64,000 nucleotides of DNA, taken from contig CM019824.1 of assembly GCA_009763385.1 (NCBI GenBank), positions 144,591,705 through 144,655,704 of the forward strand. Reading direction: 5' to 3'. The notes beneath the pieces are model-generated. The model ran no database searches. It worked only from the letters and a program-made list of their open reading frames with translations, and had not been told where the DNA came from. Below, in pieces: positions 10,253 through 20,490 of this stretch. Every line of letters starts with the position of its first letter. The stretch's first letter is position 1. Position numbers and translations under genes: made by a program. The stretch comes from Coix lacryma-jobi var. lacryma-jobi. Its lineage: Eukaryota > Streptophyta > Magnoliopsida > Poales > Poaceae.

Positions 10253-13200
10253 TGTGACGGAACGGCCCTAATCTCATGGCCCACGTGTCCCTGTCAACCT
10301 CTGACAGCCGAACCCATATTCCATGTGATCAAGACCTGTTCATCACCGGGCTACATCAACGCCCATTGTCCGCAGGATCATCTCACAATTCGGTTACAGC
10401 ATTGGATACTTTTACAAATTACATCAGAATAAAGAGCGGAAGACTTAAATAACATTAGTTTTACAAACCGAGGTTCCAAATAGAAATTAAGGTGCAGTTA
10501 TTACAAACCAAGTTCGAATAATTAGGAAATAGGCAACGTAGCGGAGTACAACAAAATAGAGATACTGATAATCACCCAGCCCGAGGGTGCACAACTATTC
10601 TTCGGCCTCATCGGCCTCTTCCTGCACGATGGTCACACAGCAGGGTGCGAGACACATCGGGGACTCAGTCATACCTGCAGCATGGGTAACAAACCCTGAG
10701 TACTGGGGTACTCAACAAGACTTACCCGACTAAAGAAAAGGAAGAAGACTCAGGAATGAGAGGCTTAGGGTAGTTAAGTTAAGGCTTAACAAGATCAAGT
10801 ATTTTGCAGAAAAACATTTTGTAAACCTTGTTTTATTTTGGAAAGATTCAGTATTCCTCAATTCTTCATCGTTCCTGATTCATTTTACCTTCCAAAACAT
10901 TCCTAGTTGAGAACCACTCTCCGTTGACAGTCAGTGACCAAGTCTCTATAACTGAGGAGCAACGTTAATCCGGATAAATAATACTCAGCTGAGGATCCCT
11001 ATCCACACTGCATATGTAGCACCCAAGCTTGCATATGCCAACTCGTCTTCCACGATTCCTCCAAGATTGGACCGGTCCTACGCCACCCGGAAGTACAGTA
11101 CACCACTCATATCCAGGTACGACGACCACGTGGGTACAAGCTACTTCCGCCATCTCGCCACTCCCAGTGCGCGGTTGTCGGTCCCAATAAAGGATTCCTC
11201 GGAGCCAGAGCTTTCCGAAGTATGTGAATAGTTACAAGTCTTGACCAGCAGGCCCCCATACAGATGGTCCCTAAACTTTTCCGCCAGCGACAAGCACCTC
11301 GGCACTCTAACCCAAGAGTACAGGTCCTGTCGGTTTTTCAACCCTGTCCCGGTCGGTGTCAACTGTTGAGTCCCGGACTACAACATGACGGCACCGTACG
11401 CGCGGACAACCTCTTCTCGCCATTGACTAGGTACGACCAGTTACCTAGCCAACAGTCGGGAAGTAAAGCCAAATTCCCACAAAAGTTCTTAAAGTGATGA
11501 CACTTTTGAAATTGGCATTTTTATTGCAAAGTCTAATTCAATAAGCATTGCTAAGCATTTTTCAAATACTTTTGAAAAGCAGGTATCGGGTGTATCAGTG
11601 GTCAAGGTGGATAATGCACCAGTTAGGATAGCACTCAACTCCTATAAACCTAATACAGTAATTTACTCCAAAGCATTTAAGGAAAACATTTTATAAATTT
11701 TAAGGAAAGGGGTTAAATGCACCGGGGCTTGCCTTGAAGAGCAAAGACAGCAGGCTCAGGGTTGGAGGTGCAGAGGTCGAAGCTCGGGGTTACTTCGGGA
11801 GCAGGTTCGTCGGCGGCGGCCTCGACTTTGACTCCTTCTTCGGTGACTATACGAATGCAATGATGCATGCACATGAGTATGCTAGCATGAACAAAATGCA
11901 TAGGACAATTCCACTGATTCTAGAGTACAACTTTCCAACGTGAAAGTAACTTCTAGAGTGGACATAAAGTTACTTATCTTTTACCCCTAAGCAAGATTAA
12001 TCAAACCTATTAAGCATCATCTAGTAAACCTAAGTATAAGTCATGCATGACACCACAAACATCATAGACCAGCTGGGTGGAGGTCTATGAACAGCAAACA
12101 ATCCAAAAGGTCACATCACAGGGCATACAACCTAAACCCTAATCACTTTTCTATTTTTCTTAATTATTTTAAAAGGTCATTATATGAAGTTGCTCCAAAA
12201 ATTACCAAATTAAGCTCATAAGTTCATTATGGTATGAATAGATGGCAAAACAAATTCCATAATTTTTGGAGATCATTAAGGTGCTCAACAAAAATCAAAC
12301 ATTTAATTAACAAAAGGCACTATTCAACAATTAAAATAAATACCCAAAAATCAACTTGTTCCAAAAGACTTCAAAATTTCACCAGAGGCTTGTCATGGCA
12401 TAAGAAGCTCACAAAAATTTATCTCATAATTTTTGGAGTTATAAATCATTTTCTAAAAATCCAAAACCATTCATTTATTAATTAAAAAGGGGATTTTTCA
12501 TTTTTAAATTCTTGCCGAAAAGTCAAGTTTTATATTTTTCTAAAATACTTCAAGGTATAAAGAGTCTACCATGAATTTTTCAGAATTTTTGGAACTACAC
12601 AGAAAATCACACAAAAAGATGAAATATCAGCACTATTCAAAAAAAACTGAAAAAGAAAAAAATTGCACTGTTCTTCTTCCTGCGCGCGCTGGCGGTCACC
12701 CGTCGGCGGCGAGGTCACGTTCCGTCCACGGCAAACGCTCGCGGGCGAAACCAAGGGTATGGGGAGATTCAGGAGCTCACCGGCAGTCGATGACGCGCGG
12801 CGGCGAGACGAGAGGATGGCCGGAGCTAGGAGGTCGACGGAGCGGAGGTCGTCGGTGGACAGAACCGCGTCGCGACGGCGTTCCGGCGTTCCTGAGCACC
12901 ACAAGGGATCATCGGAGCACGGTTAGATGCGCAAGGATACGAGGAACAAGAAACATCGGTCAGGGAAGGAAGATCACGGCTGGAGAGAGTATTTTTCAAA
13001 CCCGAACTCACCGGTGTTTTCGCTGAAGTTGGAAGAGATGGGTTACGCGGGGCGATTGGAGACGGCGGAGGTGAAATTGAGGAGGGGAAAAGCTTCGCGA
13101 GGACACGGCGGAGCTTTTGAGCTAGGTGGTTGGACGACGGAGGCTCTGGACTGGCCTGGCGACGGTGGCGGAGAGAGTGAGCTGCTCCGGTTAGCCGGCG

Positions 13201-14345
13201 GCCCTTTTATAGCCGTGCGGGGGGACGGATAAGCGTCGCGCGCGGGCGGATAAGCTTGGCCAAAGCGTGCGCAATCGATTGCACGCTGGCGGAAGGACGG
13301 GCGTGCGCGCAGGGGCCGGGTGTGCGTTCACCGGCGACGGCCACGCGGCGGCGACGTGCTGGGAGCAGTGGGGGACGGGAGAGAGAGTCAGCGCTCGCGT
13401 GCGGGTGCGGAATGAGCACGGGGTCAGCGGCGGCAGGTCGGAGGTAGGCGAGCGGGCGTCGAGCGCGTGGCGCGCGCAGCGCCGGCGACCTGGCCATGGC
13501 CAGGCCCCCCCTGACCTTAGGTAGGAGATGAACAGGGCTAGGTCTAGGGTTTGACTTTAAACTGATTTCAGAGATTTGCAAATTACTTCCAAATCTTGAA
13601 CTGCACAGGAAAAACTCAGAACACCAAAGTTGTTCAGAAAAAGGAGATCTACAACTTTGTCAATAAGAACATTTTCAAATTCCAAACAGTTTTTGAATTA
13701 TATTTGAAAGCAGAAAAGGGGACACTTTTGGGATTTTAATAAATTCAAAATTACTTTTGATTTTATATAGAAATTTGAAAATCTGTAAACATGCAAGTTG
13801 TTCCTTTTGTCAAAACCTATAACTTTGCTATTATACACTTTTTCTGAAACTCATTAGTTTTTGAAATAATTTTGAAAACTTAAAAGGGGACAAAAATTGG
13901 AGTTTGAATGAATTTGGATTTACTTCAAACTTTGTACAGAAACTTGAAAATTTGTAAATACCAAAGTTGTTTCTCTTGACCAGATCTAAAACTTTGCTTT
14001 TTGGACCAACTCCAAATTTTGAATAATTTTTGAATTACAAAAGAGGGATAAAATCCAGGGTATGAAAATCAGGGTTTTGCAAAAGGATTTGAAATCTGAT
14101 TTTTATTTTTGAACTTTGGTCAACACAACAAAACTTCAAGACACCAAAGGAACAAGAATTACACCAAGCTAGTCACAGAGGTGAAATTACCATTTTGCCC
14201 CTATAGGAAGGTTAGGGCTTTTAGGGTTTTTGAAAAGAGATTGCTACACAAGTTTTAAGCAAACTTAAATGCAAGGCAAGAATGATTAAAGACTAATGAT
14301 GATGACATGTCAGGTAATTACAGTTTAAACACCAGAGGTGTTACA
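10253..14345 (-). repeat. G1 5' LTR (4.09 kb)
   Basis: Bounded by TGTGACGG at 10253 and GGTGTTACA ending at 14345, next to TSD AAAAC. It is the full-length partner of 1202-4511. The minus-strand transcript should start just past TATAAAAG at 13204-13211, leaving about 1.1 kb of U3 and about 2.9 kb of R-U5. Long ORFs on either strand within it (for example 12571-13026 and 13207-13581) lie in GC-rich DNA, differ between copies and are not supported as genes. Confidence 0.93.
13204..13211 (-). promoter_or_regulatory. G1 LTR TATA box
   Basis: The minus strand reads GGCTATAAAAGGGC at the edge of the GC-rich block. The same element is present in the other LTRs of the family (about 3369, 23444 and 33244), which supports it as the core promoter of the element. 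Confidence 0.7.
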
Positions 14346-14350
14346 AAAAC
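14346..14350. repeat. Target-site duplication of G1, right copy (AAAAC)
   Basis: Matches 1197-1201 exactly and lies directly after the G1 LTR end. Confidence 0.93.
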
Positions 14351-16826
14351 GCTCAACTACAAAACCTCCGCCACGGAGTCCATAGCCTACAACTGCAGGC
14401 TCCCGCCGGGCACGCTCTCTATGAGGCCTAGGCCTAGCAACTTAAGGCACTGTGCCTCTAGGCCTAGCATCTCTCCTCGGAGCTCTCTGCTGCCTAGGCC
14501 TGGGAACTTGAGGTTCTGGACCTCTGGGCCTAGCAGCACGTCTCGGTGCTCTCCTCTGAACATTCGGCGCATGTACATCATGGAAAGGATGGTACATGTC
14601 CGGGTTGTTCATCTCCCTAGCACGGCGTGCCTCTCTCTTACGCCGAAAACAGAACTCACTTAAGTGACCATCTCTCCCACAGAAGTCACAATGGTACCTC
14701 ACCGCACGCAAAGGGGGTTGTTGGTACACATGGTTGTGGGTATGGTTCACTTTGCCTTTCTGTGGCAACTCCTCCTGGATAGGTGGCATAGTATCAAGCT
14801 TGTTTTTCAGGTGGTAAGGTTTGGGATGCCATACTTGGTTCTTGGGTGGAGCTCTCGGGGGTTCCTCAAACACCCCATCCTTGGTGTTAGGCTTGAGAGG
14901 CTCTTTGGGTGGAAGCTTGGTTAGTTTGGGAGTAGTGGTGGAGTTGGGTTTCTCACTCGGATTCAGACCACTCGACTCTCCAATCTTCCCAAAAGCAGAA
15001 AGATCAACACCCTGAGCAAAGCCTACACCGGGACCTCCAATAGCTCGCTTGAATTGGGAGATCATCATCCCAAGCTGTGGCTCACTACAAGACACCCATG
15101 ACAAGATGGTCCGAAGGTATGTGTTTTCCTCCTCGGTTTGCATCTTGTCATGCTTCACATTGGCTATCTCCATCTCCAAACCCTCACAGAGAGCACACCT
15201 AGCCAAACAAGTGCTACCTGAGTTGGCCTCTTCAAGAGACACAATCTTGGCATTCTTCTCTGCCAACTCAGATTGCAAGACAGGACAAGTCTTGCATGCA
15301 CCCAACAGAGAAGGTCTAGCCTTCAGCTCATCCACCTCTCCTACCAACGCAACATACTTACCTCTCAAAGTGAGAAGGTCAGTCATGTGCGTGGTGCACA
15401 TCTCACACTCAACCTCCTCCGACACGACCACGGTGGACTTGGCAAACTCAAGCTCCCTCACCGTGTCCTCCCACTTCTGCCTAAACTCCTTACGCTCTCT
15501 AGCGGCACGCCTAAGCAACTTGTCCTGACTAAGGAGCGCGGCAGTAAGCTTCTCGACCTCAGCAGAAAGCTCATCGTGGGTGAGAGATACTTGGGAGGTG
15601 TCGTCGTCGTCGTTCCGAGGGGAGTGCTCCAGCTTGTCGTCGACCTCATCACCAAGCGCCATGGTGCAGAAGCCGTCGTCGCCGGCGAAGAAGCAGAGAC
15701 CGTTCAGCTTGTCCTCGATCCTCTTCTTCTTCTCGGACTCGTCATCGCTTGAGCAAACGGAGTCGTCATCCGAGCCGTCGACGTCGCTGAGCGTGGCGAA
15801 GAATGCACGCTGCTCAGCCTGAGCCTTCTCCAAGTACTTCTTCTTGATGTACTCCTTGTCGAAGCCCCCCCTCCGCTTGTGCCTCGGGGGGACGTACTTC
15901 TCCTTGTGCTTGCTGGAGTCGTACTTGTGCCCATGATCACCCTTCCCCGAATGCTTGTTCTTCTTGGGGCAGTTGGCGATGAAGTGGTCGGGGTCGCCGC
16001 ACTCGTAGCATCCTAAGCGTCCTCCTCCGCGGCGACGGTTCATGCGGTTGTTGTGAAACCGCGAGAACCGGTTGGCTAGCATTGCCAACTCGTCATCCCC
16101 CAACGACTCAAGCTGGTCCTCTGTGACAGAAAAGAGAGACGAAAGAGCAAAACCTCCAGAGGGGTTAGAAGAGCCAGAAACCCAAGCCATAGTTGGGCCA
16201 GAAGGATTCTCATAAGAAGCCCTCGACATGGCGTCAATCTCACTAGACTTGAGCTTACTAAAGAGCTCGTCGCTGGTGAGGGTCTCATAGTTAGACGATT
16301 CGATGATCGCCTGGACCTTTGAGTCCCACACTGACCGATCAAGAGTGTGCAAAAGCTTCAAAGCCCTCTCATGATCGTCAAAAGGCAACAGCTCCTTGTT
16401 CGCTCTCATCTTGTTGACAATGACCTGAAAGCGAGCGAATAAACTCTCTATGCTCTCGCCAGGCATGTGTCGAAAGTTCTCGTACTCCCGCTTGTGCGAC
16501 TCGTAGAGACGAGATTTGACTTGAGAAGTTCCCTCATGGAAACGCATGAGGGTAGCCCAAATCTCACGAGCCATGGGGAGGTGAGAAACTCGATCAAACT
16601 CAGACATGCTCAAACAGGAGAAGAGAGCGTTACGTGCTCGGCTATTGGCATCGTGCTCATCTATCTGAAGCTGAGTAACACGAGCAGCCAAGACAACGTA
16701 ATCATCCCTGTTGCAAATCTCCCAAACAGAAGAGCCCATGCTCTGAAGATAGGCCGACATGCGTATCTTCCAATACGCATAGTTCGTCCCATCAAAGAAC
16801 GGTGGTTTGCCCACGCCGTGATCCAT
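14346..16826 (-). pseudogene. Sirevirus copy A gag, N-terminal and central part
   Basis: Starts at ATG 16824-16826 (MDHGVGKPPFFDG), about 50 bases from the PBS. It has an N-terminal Copia-type Gag region (residues about 10-230), a zinc knuckle CYECGDPDHFIANC (about 15970-16015), a long acidic and coiled-coil stretch, and a second CCHC knuckle CDFCGRDGHLSEFC (about 14650-14690). A TAA at 14442-14444 interrupts the frame; a repeat-like segment just upstream has CAA at the equivalent place, so a C-to-T change is likely. The frame continues past the stop to 14346, where G1 interrupts it, and resumes at 1201. The Gag is long, as expected for Sireviruses. Confidence 0.85.
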
Positions 16827-16875
16827 GTCGCCTTCTGTGGATCTGGAACCGGCTAAGGTGGAAGATCCTTAACCC

Positions 16876-16887
16876 GCTCCGATACCA
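16876..16887 (-). other. Sirevirus copy A primer-binding site
   Basis: The minus strand reads TGGTATCGGAGC two bases after the LTR end at 16890; initiator Met tRNA type. Confidence 0.85.
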
Positions 16888-17159
16888 ATTGAAGGACCGA
16901 GAAGCACTCAGAAAGCGACCAGAGGGGGTGAACGGGAGCTTCCAATTTTCCTTTCGGAAACTAGTAGCCACTGTCCCGAGAATCACCCCAAACGACAAAC
17001 CTTAGAGCTTGCTAGTGTCCACGACCCTAGATGTAGGGTGGATGCTTCCAAGAAGCACAGCGGGACACTACACAACTCTAGAAACCCAACGCAAAAGACG
17101 GAAACCAAATCCGACAAAGAACGAACGAATCGCGAACGAAAACGCGCTGAGACAACACT

Positions 17160-17412
17160 GACCGGACTCACCCTGCGTCCGGTCAACAGGCATCGGACGC
17201 GTCCGGTCAGCCAAAGACGGGTTTCGGTGCTCTCTGTGTTGGACCGGACTCACCAGAGTCGAGCGTCCGGTCACACAAGGCAAAACACGTGAACAGTAAA
17301 ACCGGAGCGTCCGGTCAGGTGCAAACACCAGCGTCCGGTCAAGTCAGAAAAGCGCTGCGCAATATTCAACCACCGGACGCGTCCGGTCAACACGAGGACA
17401 GCGTCCGGTCAC
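17160..17412. repeat. Cluster of CGTCCGGTCA palindromic motifs in copy A LTR
   Basis: Seven copies of GCGTCCGGTCA-like sequence, some forming the perfect palindrome CGGACGCGTCCG, lie within about 250 bp. The copy B LTR has a cluster at the matching place but with core CGGACAGTCCG. Short clustered LTR palindromes are known for Sireviruses; their function is not established here. Confidence 0.75.
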
Positions 17413-18186
17413 CCCGACAGCACCCTATTCGTCCACCGATTCAACTCGATCTTACCCAAAACAAATCCTCTAGGGATCAAACTTGGTGAGAGGAGTCACA
17501 AAGAGTATAGTGAGCTATCTCTAAGAGATCATGGCTCGAACCTATCTCCAAATGGATGGATCGAAGAATTTTGGGGGAAGGGAGAAAACTTGGCCCGAAA
17601 CAAAAATTGATCGATCTCCTAGACCGTGAGGTTAGAGATTAATTCCTTCGGTGGAAAGAAGTGCCTCACGATCTAGAACAACTTGGTTCAAGTGGATTTG
17701 CAAAAGATGAACCGAGCAAAGAGATCAAGCGACGGGAAGAACGTGGAGAAAAAGGATTCCGCGAAGAACACGAACAAAAACGCGAAACACAACCACGAAT
17801 CTGCAACCGTAGCGCAAAACACACGCTACAACCGTGAGGATACGACCTCACTTCCTCGGAATCAACAGTACACCGAGGCAAGTCTCTCTGCGGATCTCAG
17901 CTAGCTACGGCAGGGGATTAGGAGAGCAAGAAACCCTAAGTGTGAAATAGCAAATGACTGAGATAGATGGGAGGAGGGTGTCTCCCGACTACTTATCCTA
18001 CTACTAGCCTAAGTCTATTTCCTACTCTACCCCTCTCTATTCTAATTACAGAGCGAACCAGCTAAACCCTAGGGTTATTCTGGACCAACTCGGTGGTAGG
18101 TGTATCCGACGGCCACGCCCGCACAAACCGAAGCGTTGCCTCGATGCAACCTCCCGATTGCCACCACGTGCCGCCCTCGCTCTGCA

Positions 18187-18446
18187 CCCCCGGTTTTGTG
18201 GCCCAAACCGGGAAACCAGCCTTTTCCAGCCAACCCCCGGTTTTGAGGCCCAAACCGGGAAACCAGCCCACCAGCATCTGAGTTTTGAGGCCAAACTCAG
18301 CAAACCCTCAGAGCCCAGGTTTTGAGGCCCAAACCTGGAAACCGTCCTCAGCCCGAGTTTTGTGGCCAAACTCGGAAACCCTCAGCCCGAGTTTTGTGGC
18401 CAAACTCGGAAACCGTCCACGCCCAGGTTTTGAGGCCCAAACCTGG
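18187..18446. repeat. Array of seven variable hairpins in copy A LTR
   Basis: Seven inverted-repeat modules of about 23-26 bp, at 18187, 18235, 18278, 18315, 18353, 18386 and 18423. All share a TTTTG(A/T)GGCC centre but have different arms: CCGGTTT/AAACCGG, CTGAGTTT/AAACTCAG, CAGGTTT/AAACCTG and CCGAGTTT/AAACTCGG. Both arms change together. Confidence 0.85.
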
Positions 18447-18835
18447 AAACCGTCCATCCAATGGTTTTTCTCTGGCTCTACCACCAAACCGACGTCGTAG
18501 ATGGGATGCACCTCCCGTGCACCCCGTCCACCGACATGTGTCCCCGAATCCACGACTCAGGCAACACATAACCGCACTTCTTCACTTGTCGTCGTCACAG
18601 GCTGCCAGCCACCACAGCTGATCCTCGGGCCTCTGGTCCCTCAGTCCAAGCCTCACGTCCGCCCTTCGCCACTCTCGGTCCATCGGCACGGCACGTCTCT
18701 ACTTGACCTTCACCTCGCCTTCGATCACTGCATCTGTGCTCGACACCTGCACAACACAAGCCAAAGAACATGCGCATCATCCCAGTTGACAATCACTCAT
18801 CACTCAGAGACCCGGCATACACCCATGTATCCGCA

Positions 18836-19012
18836 CGCTCCTCCGTTAGCGGACCACGTTTTCCTCAACGTGGTGATCGCTCCTCCCGTAGGCGTGCTAG
18901 GAATGGTTTTTCTGCTAACCGTTCTTTTGAGCAGCCGGTCCAACACTGGTATTCCCCTTACTTCACTAACCCCAGTGTTGGACCGTATGCTCACCCTATG
19001 TCTTTTTATTGA
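18836..19012 (+). pseudogene. Sirevirus copy B gag, C-terminal end
   Basis: Reads SGPRFPQRGDRSSRRRARNGF then ...HPMSFY and TGA (19010-19012), matching copy A at 989-1171. It starts abruptly at the copy A LTR boundary. Arginine-rich; no zinc knuckle in this fragment. Confidence 0.8.
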
Positions 19013-20490
19013 TGTAGGTAAAATGATTGGAGAACGTTTGGTTGGTGGATTCCGGGTGTTCGAGTCACATGACCGGAAACGCCAAATGGTTCTCCAGTCT
19101 TAGTCCGGTCGCCAGAAAGGAGTATATCACCTTCGGCGACAACAGCAAAGGTAAGGTGTTGTCTCGTGGGTCTGTGCGAGTTAATGAGCACTTTGTGTTG
19201 CGCGATGTTGCTCTTGTTTCTAACTTGCATTTTAACCTTCTTTCCGTTTCGCAACTCTTTGACGACGACTATGAGATTCGTTTTAAACCGAATCTCAGTC
19301 GTATTTTGGATCCTCAGGACAATCTTGTTTGTGTGATTTTGCCCTTTGGAAAAGTCTTTCGTGCGGATTTCTCGGAGTCGTTTGGAATTTCTCGTTGTCT
19401 TTTGGCTGGACCTTCCTCCTCTGATCTTTGGAAGTGGCATAGGAGACTAGGTCACCTGAGCTTCGACTTGCTTGCAAGGCTTAGTTCACTTGGCTTAATC
19501 CGAGGATTGCCCAAGTTATCCATGGAGAAGGATCTTGTTTGCCATTCTTGTAGACATGGGAAGATGGTCGCCGCTCCCCACCATCCAGTGACTCAGGTCA
19601 TGACTAAGCGCCCTGGAGAGCTTTTGCACATGGACCTTGTTGGTCCAGCTCGGGTGAGCTCGTTGGGGGGAAGTGGTATGTGCTTGTTGTTGTCGACGAC
19701 TTCTCGAGATATTCGTGGGTTTTCTTTTTAGCTGAGAAAACCGAGACTTTCTCCTTTGCTCGCAATCTAATTTTGCGTCTTCAGAATGAGTTCCCTTTGA
19801 ACTCTATGCGAGCAATTCGGAGTGATAATGGTTCCGAATTCAAGAATTCGGATTTTGAGAAGTTTTGTAACTCTTTGGGTTTAGAGCATCAGTTTTCTTC
19901 CCCCTACACACCGCCTCAGAATGGTGTTGTAGAGAGGAAGAATCGGACCCTTGTAGAGATGGCCAGGACGATGCTCGATGAGCATAGGACTCCTAGGCGA
20001 TATTGGGCCGAAGCTATGAACACTGCATGCTATATTTCCAATCGCATTTTTCTTCGAGCTTTCTTGAAAAAGACCTCTTATGAGTTGCGTTTTGGAAGAC
20101 TACCCAAGGTGAGTTATTTTCGAGTTTTTGGTTGCCATTGTTTTATACTCAAAAAGGGCAGCTTGGACAAGTTTGAGTCTCGTTCTTCTGACGGTGTGTT
20201 TTTGGGTTATGGCACTCATACTCGTGCTTATCGCGTACTTAACCTTGACACTAACCGAGTCATAGAGACATCCGATGTCACCTTCGACGAGACCATGGTT
20301 TGTCCTTCTTCTCGTTTTGAGCGTGCAGGTAATCATGAGGTTGGCGAACCTCTTTTCGATGATGAAGAAGAAGGTGCTGAAGGGATAGATGACCCAACAC
20401 CTCCTCCACCTGCTGTGCCGCAAAGAGCGGCCTCTACGACGACTCATGGCCCCGACACATCGTCTTCCTAGGGGCCGTGGGATCCGCCAC
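19013..20490 (+). pseudogene. Sirevirus copy B pol, protease and integrase part
   Basis: Protease motif LVDSGCSSHM (19039-19068), HHCC region (about 19437-19560) and integrase core with VVVDDFSRYSW (about 19680-19720), DNGSEFKNSD (about 19825) and NGVVERKNRT (about 19922). A TGA at 19024-19026 stands where copy A has CGG. A one-base loss (one G fewer than A just before TTGGGGGG, about 19661) shifts the frame before the core. The frame also ends at TAG 20469-20471, shortly before the G2 insertion. GCCAC at 20486-20490 is the left G2 duplication. Confidence 0.83.
20486..20490. repeat. Target-site duplication of G2, left copy (GCCAC)
   Basis: GCCAC precedes the LTR start TGTGACGG at 20491 and recurs at 34374-34378 directly after the other LTR end. 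Confidence 0.93.

Larger units (their letters stand above)
1202..14345 (-). mobile_element. G1: Tekay-like chromovirus (Ty3/Gypsy), complete but disabled
   Basis: A full LTR retrotransposon on the minus strand inside the gag of Sirevirus copy A. Order on the minus strand: 5' LTR (10253-14345), PBS (10238-10249), accessory ORF (9300-9908), gag-pol (4583-9046), PPT (about 4512-4525) and 3' LTR (1202-4511). It has a 5-bp TSD. The integrase ends in a chromodomain, which defines chromoviruses; the long LTRs of about 4.1 kb and the gag-pol type suggest the Tekay/Del lineage (inferred from general knowledge, not from a search). The polyprotein has two stops and two frameshifts. G2 at 20491-34373 belongs to the same family. 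Confidence 0.92.
16890..18835 (-). repeat. Sirevirus copy A 5' LTR (1.95 kb)
   Basis: Plus-strand reading begins TGAAGGACCGAG (16890) and ends TATCCGCA (18835). Both ends match the inverted ends of the copy B 3' LTR (37731-39803). It contains a palindrome cluster (17160-17412) and a hairpin array (18187-18446). The copy A 3' LTR is outside the window to the left. Immediately right of 18835 copy B begins in the middle of its gag, so A appears to be inserted in B; the predicted duplication is CGCTC (18836-18840). Confidence 0.88.

Noticed and set aside
11264..11497. 77-residue plus-strand ORF repeated at 21516 and 31320
   Set aside because: It is repeated only because the LTR is repeated; no domain or supporting signal, and it is antisense to element transcription.
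13207..13581. Arg/Pro/Ala-rich minus-strand ORFs in the GC-rich LTR block (also 3357-3851, 23442-23732, 32815-33234)
   Set aside because: Frames change between LTR copies, the translation is compositional, and overlapping ORFs exist on the other strand.
19650..19680. Run of six G in copy B integrase as a programmed frameshift site
   Set aside because: Copy A has the same six G but one extra G just upstream, which keeps it in frame. B simply lost a base.
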